Below, in pieces: positions 1 through 8,066 of a stretch of DNA of 64,000 bases. This stretch comes from DASRDU01 sp046331565 (GTDB lineage: Bacteria > Acidobacteriota > Blastocatellia > RBC074). Made by a program: the position numbers and the translations under genes. The notes under the pieces are model-generated. The model searched no databases, was not told the origin of the DNA, and saw only the letters and a program-made list of their open reading frames with translations. Location: the NCBI GenBank assembly GCA_046331565.1, contig JAXLQP010000002.1, forward strand, positions 1,612,001 through 1,676,000, read 5' to 3'. Every line of letters begins with the position of its first letter. The stretch's first letter is position 1.

Positions 1-566
1 TGCCGGTGGGCGAGGATCCGGGCGACCGTCACGTCAATTACGGCCCGCTCAGCTTTGATCGCCGTCACATTCTGGTGACGACCTACACTTACCGCGTGCC
101 GTTCTTCGAGAAATCGCATGCGCTGATTCGCAACGTGCTGGGCGGCTGGGAAGCGAGCGGCATCACGCGCTGGCAGACGGGTCAGTATCTGACCGTCAAC
201 AGCAACAGCTCGATTGGCGGACGCCGCGCTGATTACATCGGCGGCAGCATTACGGTGAGCGATCCGAGCTATACGAAGTGGTTCAATACCGCCGCCTTTG
301 CGCAGGTGCCGGACACGCGGCGCGGCACGGCAGGCGTGGGCATCGTGCAGGGGCCGGGCCGCTTCCTGACCGATCTTTCGCTGCGCAAGAAATTCTCGAT
401 CACCGAACGGTTCAAGCTGCAGTTCCAGGGCGACATGTTCAATGCCTTCAACCAGGTGCTGCTCAACAACCCGGACACGAATTTCAGCAACACCACGACC
501 TTCGGCACGATCAACGGCACAGCGCCAGGCCGCAACGTTCAGCTTGGCCTGCAACTCACTTTCTGA
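1..566 (+). CDS. TonB-dependent receptor, Oar-like, C-terminal part (5' end outside window)
   Basis: Only the last ~188 residues are inside the window; the reading frame is open to the left edge. The sequence is rich in alternating aromatic and polar beta-strand residues (for example RHILVTTYTYRVPFF and FQGDMFNAFNQ) and ends in LGLQLTF with a terminal phenylalanine, as outer-membrane beta-barrels do. This pattern is typical of the large carboxypeptidase-regulatory-like/TonB receptors abundant in Acidobacteriota, which import polymers or siderophores. The substrate cannot be inferred. A long hairpin follows the stop codon. Confidence 0.8.
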   Translation, partial: PVGEDPGDRHVNYGPLSFDRRHILVTTYTYRVPFFEKSHALIRNVLGGWEASGITRWQTGQYLTVNSNSSIGGRRADYIGGSITVSDPSYTKWFNTAAFAQVPDTRRGTAGVGIVQGPGRFLTDLSLRKKFSITERFKLQFQGDMFNAFNQVLLNNPDTNFSNTTTFGTINGTAPGRNVQLGLQLTF

Positions 567-578
567 ACAAGCCCGGTA

Positions 579-643
579 CAGTACCGCGCGTGTCAGCAGG
601 CGGCTGTTATGACAATAACCGCTTGCTGACGCGCGCGGTACTG
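579..643. terminator. Long hairpin after TonB receptor
   Basis: The arms cagtaccgcgcgtgtcagca and tgctgacgcgcgcggtactg pair with one mismatch, and the pairing continues inward through gttat/ataac. It starts 13 bp after the receptor stop. There is no T-run, so it may be a processing or stability hairpin instead of a classical intrinsic terminator. Confidence 0.55.
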
Positions 644-733
644 CACCGATGTCTGAACCATCAGGACTTTATGATCGCGGCGCGATGATTGAACTCAATT
701 GTCGCGCCGCTGTTTGTATGCTAAACGAGCGAT

Positions 734-2428
734 ATGGCACAGCAATCTCACCAGCAGATTTATGACGCAATCATCGTGGGTTCAGGCGCAGCCGGAGGCA
801 TTGCCGCGCACGTTCTGGTTAATAAGGGACTGAATGTGCTGCTGCTTGAAATCGGGCCGAAGTGGAATCCGGCAGAGATTTATCACACCGAACATGCGTG
901 GCCTTACGAAATGCCTTATCGCGGCCTGGGCAGGCCCGGACAATATGACGGGCTGTGGAAGATCAACGCTTACACCGAACATCTTTACGTCAATCCGCGT
1001 GTGGATAAATATGCCGTTGCGCCCGGCACCGATTTTCACTGGACGCGCATTCACGCCGTTGGCGGGCGCACCAACACGTGGGGCCGCGTCAGCCTGCGCC
1101 TGTCTGAAGATGATTTCAAACCGAAGTCGCGCCAGGATGGCGTTGGTGATGACTGGCCGATTTCGTATCAGGACGTTGCGCCGTATTACGACAAGGCCGA
1201 AACGCTGATGGGCGTGTTCGGCACACGCGAAGGTCTTGAAGTTCTGCCCGATGGAATTTACCTGCCGCCGCCGCCATTGCGGTGCGGTGAAATGAAACTG
1301 ATGGCAGGCGGTAAAAAGCTCGGCATCCCGGTCATCACGGCGCGCAAGGCGATGCTGACGCGCAATTATGACGGGCGCGCCGCGTGTCATTACTGCGGCG
1401 CGTGTGATCGCGGCTGTGCGACTTCATCACGTTTCAATTCGCTGGATGCCATCATTCCGAAGCTGCTCGGCAAATCGAATTTCACGCTGCGGCTGCACGC
1501 GGCGGCGCATCGCGTGCTCATTGATCCGAAGACGAACAAGGCGCGTGGCATTGCTTACGTTGACACGCAGAACAAACAGGAATACGAGGCCTTCGCCAGA
1601 GTCGTTGTGCTCGGCGCGGGCGCGATGGAATCAACGCGCATTCTGCTCAATTCAAAAACCCGCGAGCATCCGCGCGGGCTGGCCAATTCATCGGGCGTGC
1701 TTGGTCATTACCTGATGGACAGCATCAAGTCGGGCTTCATCAGCGGCTGGCTGCCCGCTTTGAAGGGCGGCAAAGTCACCAACGATGACGGCGCAGGCGG
1801 CGGGCACACTTACATTCCGCGCCACACGAACATCAAAGGCGGGCGCAAATCAGCAGTGTTGCGCGGCTGGCAGTTTCAGCCCGGCAGCGGCGCTGAAATG
1901 TTTCCGGGCTATTCAAAACGAATGCCCGGCTTCGGATCAGCATTCAAGCAGAACGTGCGCGAACGACTGCCCGCGATCATATCGCTGGCGGGCTTTGGCG
2001 AATCGCTGCCTGACTTCAACAACTATTGCGAGATTGACCCGCACGGACTGAAGGATCGTTACGGCATTCCGCAACTGCGCTTTCACTGCCGCTGGGGCGC
2101 AAACGATCTGAAGATGGCTGACGTGATGTATGACAGCGCCGAAGAACTGCTGCGCGCTGCCGGAGCTGAAATCATTCCGTATCAGCGCCACACGCCGCCG
2201 CCGCACGGTGATTCAACGCACGAAGTCGGCACGGCCAGAATGGGCGACAACCCGAAAACATCGGTGCTCAACCAATGGTGCCAGGCGCACGACATCAGTA
2301 ACCTGTTCATCGCTGACGGCGCATCGTTTGTTTCAGTCTCAGAAAAAAACTGCACGCTGACGATTGCCGCGCTGGCGTGGCGGGCCTGTGATTATCTGGC
2401 TGAAGAATTTCGGCGGGGTAATTTGTGA
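734..2428 (+). CDS. GMC-family FAD-dependent oxidoreductase
   Basis: This 564-residue protein belongs to the glucose-methanol-choline oxidoreductase family. An N-terminal FAD-binding motif (AIIVGSGAAGGIAAHVL, residues 13-29) is followed by the GMC substrate domain, and the C-terminal GMC signature HEVGTARMGDNP near residue 495 precedes the terminal FAD contact LFIADGASFVSVSEKN. A cluster CHYCGACDRGC near residue 217 resembles the cysteine-rich segment of the gluconate/sorbosone-type branch. It is predicted to oxidise a sugar or polyol alcohol. No signal peptide and no partner small subunit or cytochrome lies next to it, so electron acceptor and substrate are unknown. Confidence 0.85.
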   Translation: MAQQSHQQIYDAIIVGSGAAGGIAAHVLVNKGLNVLLLEIGPKWNPAEIYHTEHAWPYEMPYRGLGRPGQYDGLWKINAYTEHLYVNPRVDKYAVAPGTDFHWTRIHAVGGRTNTWGRVSLRLSEDDFKPKSRQDGVGDDWPISYQDVAPYYDKAETLMGVFGTREGLEVLPDGIYLPPPPLRCGEMKLMAGGKKLGIPVITARKAMLTRNYDGRAACHYCGACDRGCATSSRFNSLDAIIPKLLGKSNFTLRLHAAAHRVLIDPKTNKARGIAYVDTQNKQEYEAFARVVVLGAGAMESTRILLNSKTREHPRGLANSSGVLGHYLMDSIKSGFISGWLPALKGGKVTNDDGAGGGHTYIPRHTNIKGGRKSAVLRGWQFQPGSGAEMFPGYSKRMPGFGSAFKQNVRERLPAIISLAGFGESLPDFNNYCEIDPHGLKDRYGIPQLRFHCRWGANDLKMADVMYDSAEELLRAAGAEIIPYQRHTPPPHGDSTHEVGTARMGDNPKTSVLNQWCQAHDISNLFIADGASFVSVSEKNCTLTIAALAWRACDYLAEEFRRGNL

Positions 2429-2631
2429 CTGTCCGGCTGAAAGCGAACCGGCAGACTGATCTGGTTTTAATCATCACCTGCGAGAAAAGATGAGTGCGTC
2501 AGCGGCTCTGTCTTCCTCATAATTTTCGCATTTACTTCCCGCCTCAATCCGGTTTACGATGGCGCAGCCTCGACGGTCTCACACTACTGCCTGAAACTTC
2601 TCTTTGATGACTGCCCTTGCATTGAAAACCC

Positions 2632-3405
2632 ATGAGCAGGTTGTTTGACGCTCTGATTTTATCGGTCGCGCTGTGCGTGACGATGAGTAATTCGGGGTTC
2701 GCTCAGAACGACGAAACGCCGGTTGCCATCGTCAAAAAATTCTATCAGCAGTTGCACGCGCGCAAATATGTCGAAGGATTTCGCCTGTCGGTTTACAGCC
2801 CGGCGGTCGAGAGCCTGTCGCCGCAGGAGATCAGCGAGCTTGAGCCTGACTTTCAGCGACTGGCTGAACACCTGCCTGAAAACGTCGAAATCAGCGGCGA
2901 ACAGATCAGCGGCGACACGGCCACTGTGTTCATCAAAATGCCCGGTGCCGATAAAACACAGGAAATCACGCTGGTCAGAATTGACGGGCACTGGCGCGTC
3001 GGCGACCGCGACACTTACCGGGTCGTCAAAAAACAGGGCCACGATTTTTTCTTCAACGTGCGCATCAGCGTCAGCGAAAACGAAGCGGCTGAATGGCTGG
3101 AAGAAATTTTCGGAGCCGAAATCATTTACCAGAAGGCAAAGTCGAAGTTCACCACCCTGGAAGAACTGATTCAGCTTGGCGGCGTCTCAAAACAACTGAC
3201 GAGCGGCGCTGAAAGCGGCTACCGTTTTGAACTGAAGCTGGCGACTGACGGACAGAGTTTCACGGTCAGCGCCGTGCCTGCCGAATACGGGCGCACCGGT
3301 CGCCGCAGCTTTTTTATGGACCAGACCGGCGTTATTCGCGCCGAAGACAGGAAAGGACAACCGGCAACCGCTGCATCATCGAAATTTCAGCTTGAAAAGC
3401 CGTAA
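2632..3405 (+). CDS. Secreted protein with type IV pilin-like C-terminal region
   Basis: The 257 residues begin with a signal peptide (cleavage probably after SGFAQ, residue 25). Residues 27-135 (ETPVAIVKKFYQQLHARKY... and a beta-rich stretch ending GHWRVGDRDTYRVVKK) look like a small NTF2/DUF4878-type domain. The last ~90 residues (GYRFELKLATDGQSFTVSAVPAEYGRTGRRSFFMDQTG) match the conserved tail seen in acidobacterial pilin-like proteins, which normally follows a prepilin helix. No prepilin cleavage site is present here. Role unknown; the next gene is a PilZ protein. Confidence 0.6.
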   Translation: MSRLFDALILSVALCVTMSNSGFAQNDETPVAIVKKFYQQLHARKYVEGFRLSVYSPAVESLSPQEISELEPDFQRLAEHLPENVEISGEQISGDTATVFIKMPGADKTQEITLVRIDGHWRVGDRDTYRVVKKQGHDFFFNVRISVSENEAAEWLEEIFGAEIIYQKAKSKFTTLEELIQLGGVSKQLTSGAESGYRFELKLATDGQSFTVSAVPAEYGRTGRRSFFMDQTGVIRAEDRKGQPATAASSKFQLEKP

Positions 3406-3567
3406 CAAGGCGCTGTTGGATTGCGGGTTTTGAGATCATTATCTGGCCGGTCACCTGTCATTATTGCTGTGATCAATTCGCAATCCAATTCTGAACACTG
3501 AATCCCCCTCACTGCTTTGCCCACCCAATGCCCTGATTCACCCGTTCAGACTTCTGTGGGTGTAACT

Positions 3568-4008
3568 ATGACCAGATCACTATTCAGCCATCGTCTGCCT
3601 GGCTTTCTTCGCAGCCTGATTTTCAACCGGCGCGCGGCCCGGCGCATTTCCCTGTCGCTGCCCGTTCGTTTTTCCATCGTCTGTGAACATTCGGCCACAC
3701 AACCACGCCGTTCACGCAGCATCACTGCCATCACCACTGACCTCAGCCAGTCAGGACTCGCGCTCGAAACCAGCATTATTCAGATTGATAACTTTCACGT
3801 CACGCACAGTTCGGACATGACTTCAAAGCAGTTTCTCGAAATTGAACTTGATCTGCCCGAACGCAGCATCACGATTGAAGGCCAGCCGCTGCGTTATGAA
3901 CGCCGCGCTTCAGGCCGGGGCAATTATCTGGTGGGCGTGAAAATCATCAGTATGTCCGACGAAGACCGGATGACTTATGAAGATTATTTGAAACACGCAG
4001 GCAGGTAA
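3568..4008 (+). CDS. PilZ-domain protein
   Basis: The protein has about 146 residues from the ATG at 3568; an in-frame TTG at 3517 would add 17 residues but has no ribosome-binding site. It shows the two PilZ hallmarks: an arginine-rich RRAARRISLSLPVRF segment (RxxxR) followed by a (D/N)xSxxG motif, DLSQSG, then beta strands and a final helix (MSDEDRMTYEDYL). PilZ domains bind cyclic di-GMP and control motility, pili or exopolysaccharide. Output is not predictable, since no second domain is attached. Confidence 0.7.
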   Translation: MTRSLFSHRLPGFLRSLIFNRRAARRISLSLPVRFSIVCEHSATQPRRSRSITAITTDLSQSGLALETSIIQIDNFHVTHSSDMTSKQFLEIELDLPERSITIEGQPLRYERRASGRGNYLVGVKIISMSDEDRMTYEDYLKHAGR

Positions 4009-4021
4009 TCGGCACGCATCC

Positions 4022-4121
4022 GGCAGATGACGGATGGCGGAAGCAGGAATCGTTTCAGCAGGGCTGCGCAGGCAGGACTGGGACTTGCAGAAGCGGCCAC
4101 TTCCGCCATCCGCCATCTGCC
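4022..4121. terminator. Hairpin between convergent genes
   Basis: Arms of 22 bp (4022-4043 and 4100-4121, ggcagatgacggatggcg versus its complement) pair with one mismatch around a 56-nt loop. It sits between the convergent PilZ and FGE genes and is probably a bidirectional terminator or an intergenic palindromic repeat. Confidence 0.5.
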
Positions 4122-4131
4122 CGGAATGGCG

Positions 4132-5094
4132 TTACTGCGCGTCGCGCACACAGCGAAAGCCGGTGTTGTTGAGCGCACTGTCAGGCGTGGCGTGGCTGCG
4201 CGCCGCCGGACGAAAGTTGGTGCAGTAATTTTCGCTGCACAGCCACGACCCGCCGCGCATCGCTCTTTCCTGACCCGACTCAGGCCCGCGCGGATCAACC
4301 GCCGGGCTGTTTTCATAATACCTTTCAGCAAACCAGTCAGCGCACCATTCCCACACATTGCCGGTCATGTCGTAAAGCCCGTAACCATTCGGCGCAAAGC
4401 TGCCCACCGGAGCGCGGCCCTTGAAACCATCTTCGCCCGTGTTGCGCAGCGGGAAATAGCCCTGCCACCAGTTGGCAACGGGTTTGCCGCCGGGCCGCAG
4501 TTCATCGCCCCAGATATATTTCTTTCCGGCCAGCCCGCCGCGCGCGGCATATTCCCATTCGGCTTCGGTCGGCAATCGCCTGCCTGCCCACTTTGCATAA
4601 GCCGTCGCATCATTCCACGAAACGTGCGTAACCGGCTCACTGGCCGGAGCGACCGATTGCGGGCCTTCGGGATGCCGCCAGTTGGCGCCATCCAGGTTGC
4701 GCCAGACGCCGAGCTTCGCATCAAACACTTCTGATGAACCGATGCGTTCTGATTCAGTCTGGTAATTTGTGGCTTTGACGAATTCAGCGAACTGCGCCAC
4801 CGTCACTTCATACTTGTCCATCCAGAACGATTTCACCGTGACCTGATGAACAGGCGCTTCGTAAGGCATTTCGTCATCAGCGCCCATCAGAAACGTGCCG
4901 CCTGGAATGAAGATCATTCCGGCCTCTTCGCGTGGCTTGTCCATTGGCGGCGCGGGCATTGAAGCGGCCACCGGCTGAGTGGCGGCAGGCGACGGCGAGT
5001 GATGGTGAGCCGATGAAGTGACAGCGCGCTGACAACCACTCAGGATCATCAGCGCGACAAAAGGCAGCAGGCAGTGTGCAGCGCGTGAAATCAA
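4132..5094 (-). CDS. Lipoprotein formylglycine-generating enzyme (SUMF1/FGE family)
   Basis: A 320-residue FGE-sulfatase-domain protein. The N-terminus (hydrophobic stretch then LSGC at residues 18-21) is a lipoprotein signal, so it should be exported and lipid-anchored. The domain begins at GMIFIPGGTFLMGADDE and ends at NNTGFRCVRD. Near the C-terminus, GGSWLCSENYCTNFRPAAR keeps the C-x4-C cysteine pair that binds copper in true formylglycine-generating enzymes and is lost in many family members. The start is TTG at 5094, with GAGG upstream and 9 bp after the mqnD stop, so it is probably cotranscribed with mqnD. No sulfatase is seen in the window. Confidence 0.8.
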   Translation of the reverse strand: MISRAAHCLLPFVALMILSGCQRAVTSSAHHHSPSPAATQPVAASMPAPPMDKPREEAGMIFIPGGTFLMGADDEMPYEAPVHQVTVKSFWMDKYEVTVAQFAEFVKATNYQTESERIGSSEVFDAKLGVWRNLDGANWRHPEGPQSVAPASEPVTHVSWNDATAYAKWAGRRLPTEAEWEYAARGGLAGKKYIWGDELRPGGKPVANWWQGYFPLRNTGEDGFKGRAPVGSFAPNGYGLYDMTGNVWEWCADWFAERYYENSPAVDPRGPESGQERAMRGGSWLCSENYCTNFRPAARSHATPDSALNNTGFRCVRDAQ

Positions 5095-5103
5095 GGCAGC
5101 CTC

Positions 5104-5943
5104 TTACCCGGCAAATTCAACTGTGACCTGGCGCGGAATGACGCCCCTGCGAAAGCCCTCGTCAAGCATCAACTGCACAGCCTTGCGGTCAGCATCGGTG
5201 TAACCGAGCGTGCTTTTGTTGACCCACATCGCCACGAACTGATCGGCCAGTTCCACCGGCATTTCACGCGCAAACTGCATCGCGTAAGCGAGCGCCTCCT
5301 GGCGATGATCGAGCGAAAACTGAATGCTGTAATGCAGCCAGTGCGACACCTGCCGCTGCAACTGCGGCCCCAGATCGCGTTTGATGAAGTTGCCGCCCAT
5401 CGGCAGCGGCAGCCCTGTTTCCTGCTTCCACCACACACCCAGATCAACAATCTTTTTCAGACCGTCTTCCTGATAGGTCAGTTGCCCTTCGTGAATCAGC
5501 AGCCCGGCGTCGTAATTTCCGGCCACGACTTCATCAATGATTTTGTCGAACTCGACCACGCCGTATTCAAATTCCGGCGTGTGCAGCCGCAAAGCCAGAT
5601 ACGCGCTCGTCAGCGTGCCAGGCACAGCGATGCGTTTGTTTCTGATTTCAGTTTCAGGAAAGGCTTCGCGCGCCACGACAATCGGCCCGTAACCATCACC
5701 GATGCTCGCGCCGTGCGGCAGCAGCGCGTAATGATCCGCGATGTAAGCGTAAGTGTGAAACGATGCCGCCGTCACGTCATATTCCCGCGTCGTCATCGCC
5801 ACCTGATTGAGCGTCTGAATGTCTTTGAGCACGTGCGTAAACTTCAGTTCATCCGTCTCAATTTTGTCAGTGGCGAGGCCGTAAAACATAAAGGCATCGT
5901 CAGAATCGGGGCTGTGTGCAACTTTGATTTCTCGTTTGTTCAT
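5104..5943 (-). CDS. mqnD: 1,4-dihydroxy-6-naphthoate synthase MqnD
   Basis: About 279 residues from the ATG at 5943. It has the periplasmic-binding-protein-like fold of MqnD, with the early signature AHSPDSDDAFMFYGL, then TAASFHTYAYI and the GLLIHEGQLTYQEDG segment. MqnD converts cyclic dehypoxanthinylfutalosine to 1,4-dihydroxy-6-naphthoate in the futalosine menaquinone route. mqnE lies upstream on the same strand, but the 330-bp gap is filled with repeat elements, so a separate promoter or readthrough is needed. Confidence 0.88.
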   Translation of the reverse strand: MNKREIKVAHSPDSDDAFMFYGLATDKIETDELKFTHVLKDIQTLNQVAMTTREYDVTAASFHTYAYIADHYALLPHGASIGDGYGPIVVAREAFPETEIRNKRIAVPGTLTSAYLALRLHTPEFEYGVVEFDKIIDEVVAGNYDAGLLIHEGQLTYQEDGLKKIVDLGVWWKQETGLPLPMGGNFIKRDLGPQLQRQVSHWLHYSIQFSLDHRQEALAYAMQFAREMPVELADQFVAMWVNKSTLGYTDADRKAVQLMLDEGFRRGVIPRQVTVEFAG

Positions 5944-5953
5944 AAGAAAACTG

Positions 5954-6084
5954 TCCACGAAGCCACACGAAGAAGCACGAAGAAAGATCAGACAGGATTC
6001 ACAGGATCAGCAGGATTTTTGCGTTGGAAAGAATCTGTTTTATCTCGTCAATCCTGTCAAAAAATCTTCGTGCGACTTCATGGA
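5954..6084. repeat. Imperfect inverted repeat with cacgaag and acaggat units
   Basis: The left part contains reiterated cacgaag-type units followed by gacaggattcacaggat. The right part (6050-6084) carries aatcctgtcaaaaaatcttcgtgcg, which is roughly the inverse complement of the left. It lies directly in front of mqnD, beginning 11 bp upstream of its start. It resembles dispersed low-complexity palindromic repeats found in many bacterial genomes. Confidence 0.6.
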
Positions 6085-6141
6085 TAAAGCAAAACTGATG
6101 CAGATAACATCAGGACACTGATTGAAAATTCCTGTTTCAGA

Positions 6142-6226
6142 GAGACGGTGTTCGGAGTTCCAGCTTTAGCTGGTCTTATCAGTCTGCAACACAGCCAGCT
6201 AAAGCTGGAACTCCGAACACCGTCTC
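6142..6226. repeat. Palindromic element, gagacggtgtt family, copy 1
   Basis: A perfect 32-bp inverted repeat (arms 6142-6173 and 6195-6226) around a 21-nt loop. The arm begins gagacggtgttcggagttcc and ends in the self-complementary core agctttagct. A second copy with nearly the same arms is at 53265-53348. It lies between the mqnE stop and mqnD. Confidence 0.85.
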
Positions 6227-6273
6227 CTCGCGTGACCTGATTCAATAACCGTCTCAATGTTGTGTGCCTTGAG

Positions 6274-7386
6274 TCAGGCCGCTGCATACTCGCGCAGCGG
6301 ATGATAAAGCGTGTCGCGTTCGATGGCGGTAAATCCGGCTTCGCTGATGAGTCTGATGATCTCTTCCTTCGTCGCTTCGTTATCGCTGCGGTTTTCGACG
6401 AGGTAGGATTCCATCAGTTCGCCGCCTTTCATAATCGTGCCGTCAAAATCGTTGGCGCCGAAATGCAGCGCGGTCTGCGCGAGGCGCTTGCCGAGCATCA
6501 CCCAGTAGGCTTTGATGTGATCAATGTTGTCGAGCAGCAGGCGCGACACGGCCATGACTTTCAGGCTGTCAATGCCGGACGGCCCCGGCAGATGCGCCAG
6601 TTGCGATCCGGGCGGATAGAATGCGAGCGGGATGAAGCACTGAAAGCCGCCCGATTTGTCCTGCTGTTCGCGCAGCCGGACGAGATGATCCACGCGGTCT
6701 TCGTAAGTTTCGATGTGACCGTAGAGCATCGTCGCGTTGGTTTTCAGGCCCGCCGCGTGAACCTTGCCTGCGAGGTCGAGCCAGCGCTGACCGTCGGTTT
6801 TGTGCGTGCAGATTTTGCGGCGCGTCTCTTCGGCAAAGACTTCAGCGCCGCCGCCCGGACACGAATCCATGCCTGCGGCGCGCAGCTTTTCGATGACTTC
6901 CTCATCGCTCATCTTGTAGAACTTCGCAAAGAAGTCGAGTTCGACCATCGTGAAGGCTTTGAGGTGAAGTTGCGGATAATGTTTCCTGAGCGATGAAAGC
7001 AGATCGGTGTAATAAGAAAACGGCAGGCGCGTGTTCAGGCCGCCGACGATGTGCAGTTCGGTTGCGCCCTGCGCGACGGCTTCACCGGCTGTCTGCAACG
7101 CTTCCTCAAGGCTGTGCGTGTAACCGCCTTCCTGATTGTGCTTGACGAAAAAGCCGCAGAATTTGCAGTCGGCGTAACAGTAATTCGTCGGGTTGAGATG
7201 ACGATTGACGTTGAAGTAAGTTGCCAGACCGTGTTTGCGGCGGCGCACGATGTCGGCCAGGCGACCCGTGCCGTGCATATCGTCGCTGTGAAACAGGGTC
7301 ATGCCATCCGCAAAGCTCAGCCGTTCGCCAGCCATCACGCGGGCGGCAATCGGTTCAAGCTGCGGGTCAAGAAAGTAACTGTTCAT
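6274..7386 (-). CDS. mqnE: Aminofutalosine synthase MqnE (radical SAM)
   Basis: 370 residues from the ATG at 7386, which has a clear upstream AGGAG. The radical-SAM cluster motif is C-x3-C-x2-C, read as CYADCKFC within HLNPTNYCYADCKFCGFF. Further family signatures are HIVGGLNTRLPFSYY, DSCPGGGAEVF and TNATMLYGHIET, which fit MqnE better than MqnC. It joins carboxyvinyloxybenzoate to adenosine via SAM to make aminofutalosine, the first committed intermediates of the futalosine route. It is preceded by the redoxin gene with a 26-bp gap. Confidence 0.88.
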   Translation of the reverse strand: MNSYFLDPQLEPIAARVMAGERLSFADGMTLFHSDDMHGTGRLADIVRRRKHGLATYFNVNRHLNPTNYCYADCKFCGFFVKHNQEGGYTHSLEEALQTAGEAVAQGATELHIVGGLNTRLPFSYYTDLLSSLRKHYPQLHLKAFTMVELDFFAKFYKMSDEEVIEKLRAAGMDSCPGGGAEVFAEETRRKICTHKTDGQRWLDLAGKVHAAGLKTNATMLYGHIETYEDRVDHLVRLREQQDKSGGFQCFIPLAFYPPGSQLAHLPGPSGIDSLKVMAVSRLLLDNIDHIKAYWVMLGKRLAQTALHFGANDFDGTIMKGGELMESYLVENRSDNEATKEEIIRLISEAGFTAIERDTLYHPLREYAAA

Positions 7387-7412
7387 GGTTTGAGACTCCT
7401 GGCAGCGTCGGC

Positions 7413-8066
7413 TCATTTCTGTTTGCCTGACAACTGCTGTCTGATGAAATCCTCGACTTCTGATTTGTTCATCTCACCTGCCACGACGCGCGCGCTGATC
7501 GTCTGCGCGGTTCCGTCGCTTGCGTCTTTCGAAGCGTTCAGCGCTTCGGCGCGAAAGAGCAGCGTGAGCGGCGTTCCCCATTTGCGGTCTTTATCGCCAG
7601 CCTGCATCCGCATTTTGTAATGCGTCGTCACGGTGCGATCTTTGAGCTGATCGTCGCTTTCGAGACAGACGGGATATTCGGTTTTATGCTGACTGACAAA
7701 GTCGCGCAGTTCTTCTTTGCTCGAATATTCGCAGACGCCGATGACGGCAAGACCTTTTTTGCGGTATTTGTCGTGCAGCGATCTGACCGTTTGCACGTCA
7801 AAGTTGCTGTTGTGACACCACGCGGCGAAGTAAGTCAGCAGCACCAGTTTCTGCCCGCGCACCGCTTCGCGCAGGTTGAGCGTTCGACCTTCTTCAAGCG
7901 CTGGAAAGGTAAAATCAGCGAGTTCGATTTCAGCTTCCTTCAGGGATGCAAAATCGTGATCGTTCAGATCCTGCACGAAACGATCAGCGTGCAATGGCAG
8001 AGCGCACAACAGCACGACGCACAGGGCCGCCACAGTTGTTCGCAATGTTTTGCCCGATCTGTTCAT
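7413..8066 (-). CDS. Exported TlpA-like redoxin, single-cysteine active site
   Basis: 217 residues with an N-terminal signal peptide or anchor (cleavage probably after PLHA, residue 27). The thioredoxin-like core reads LVLLTYFAAWCHNSNFDVQTVRSLHDKY, then GLAVIGVCEYSS, and a cis-proline-like WGTPLTLLF. The active-site tetrapeptide WCHNS lacks the second cysteine of CxxC, so it cannot act as a normal dithiol reductase. It overlaps the upstream prenyltransferase gene by 4 bp (ATGA), implying translational coupling. Role in this group is unknown. Confidence 0.7.
   Translation of the reverse strand: MNRSGKTLRTTVAALCVVLLCALPLHADRFVQDLNDHDFASLKEAEIELADFTFPALEEGRTLNLREAVRGQKLVLLTYFAAWCHNSNFDVQTVRSLHDKYRKKGLAVIGVCEYSSKEELRDFVSQHKTEYPVCLESDDQLKDRTVTTHYKMRMQAGDKDRKWGTPLTLLFRAEALNASKDASDGTAQTISARVVAGEMNKSEVEDFIRQQLSGKQK

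Noticed and set aside
3517..3567. N-terminal extension of the PilZ protein from TTG
   Set aside because: No ribosome-binding site, and the added residues do not look like a signal peptide or domain.
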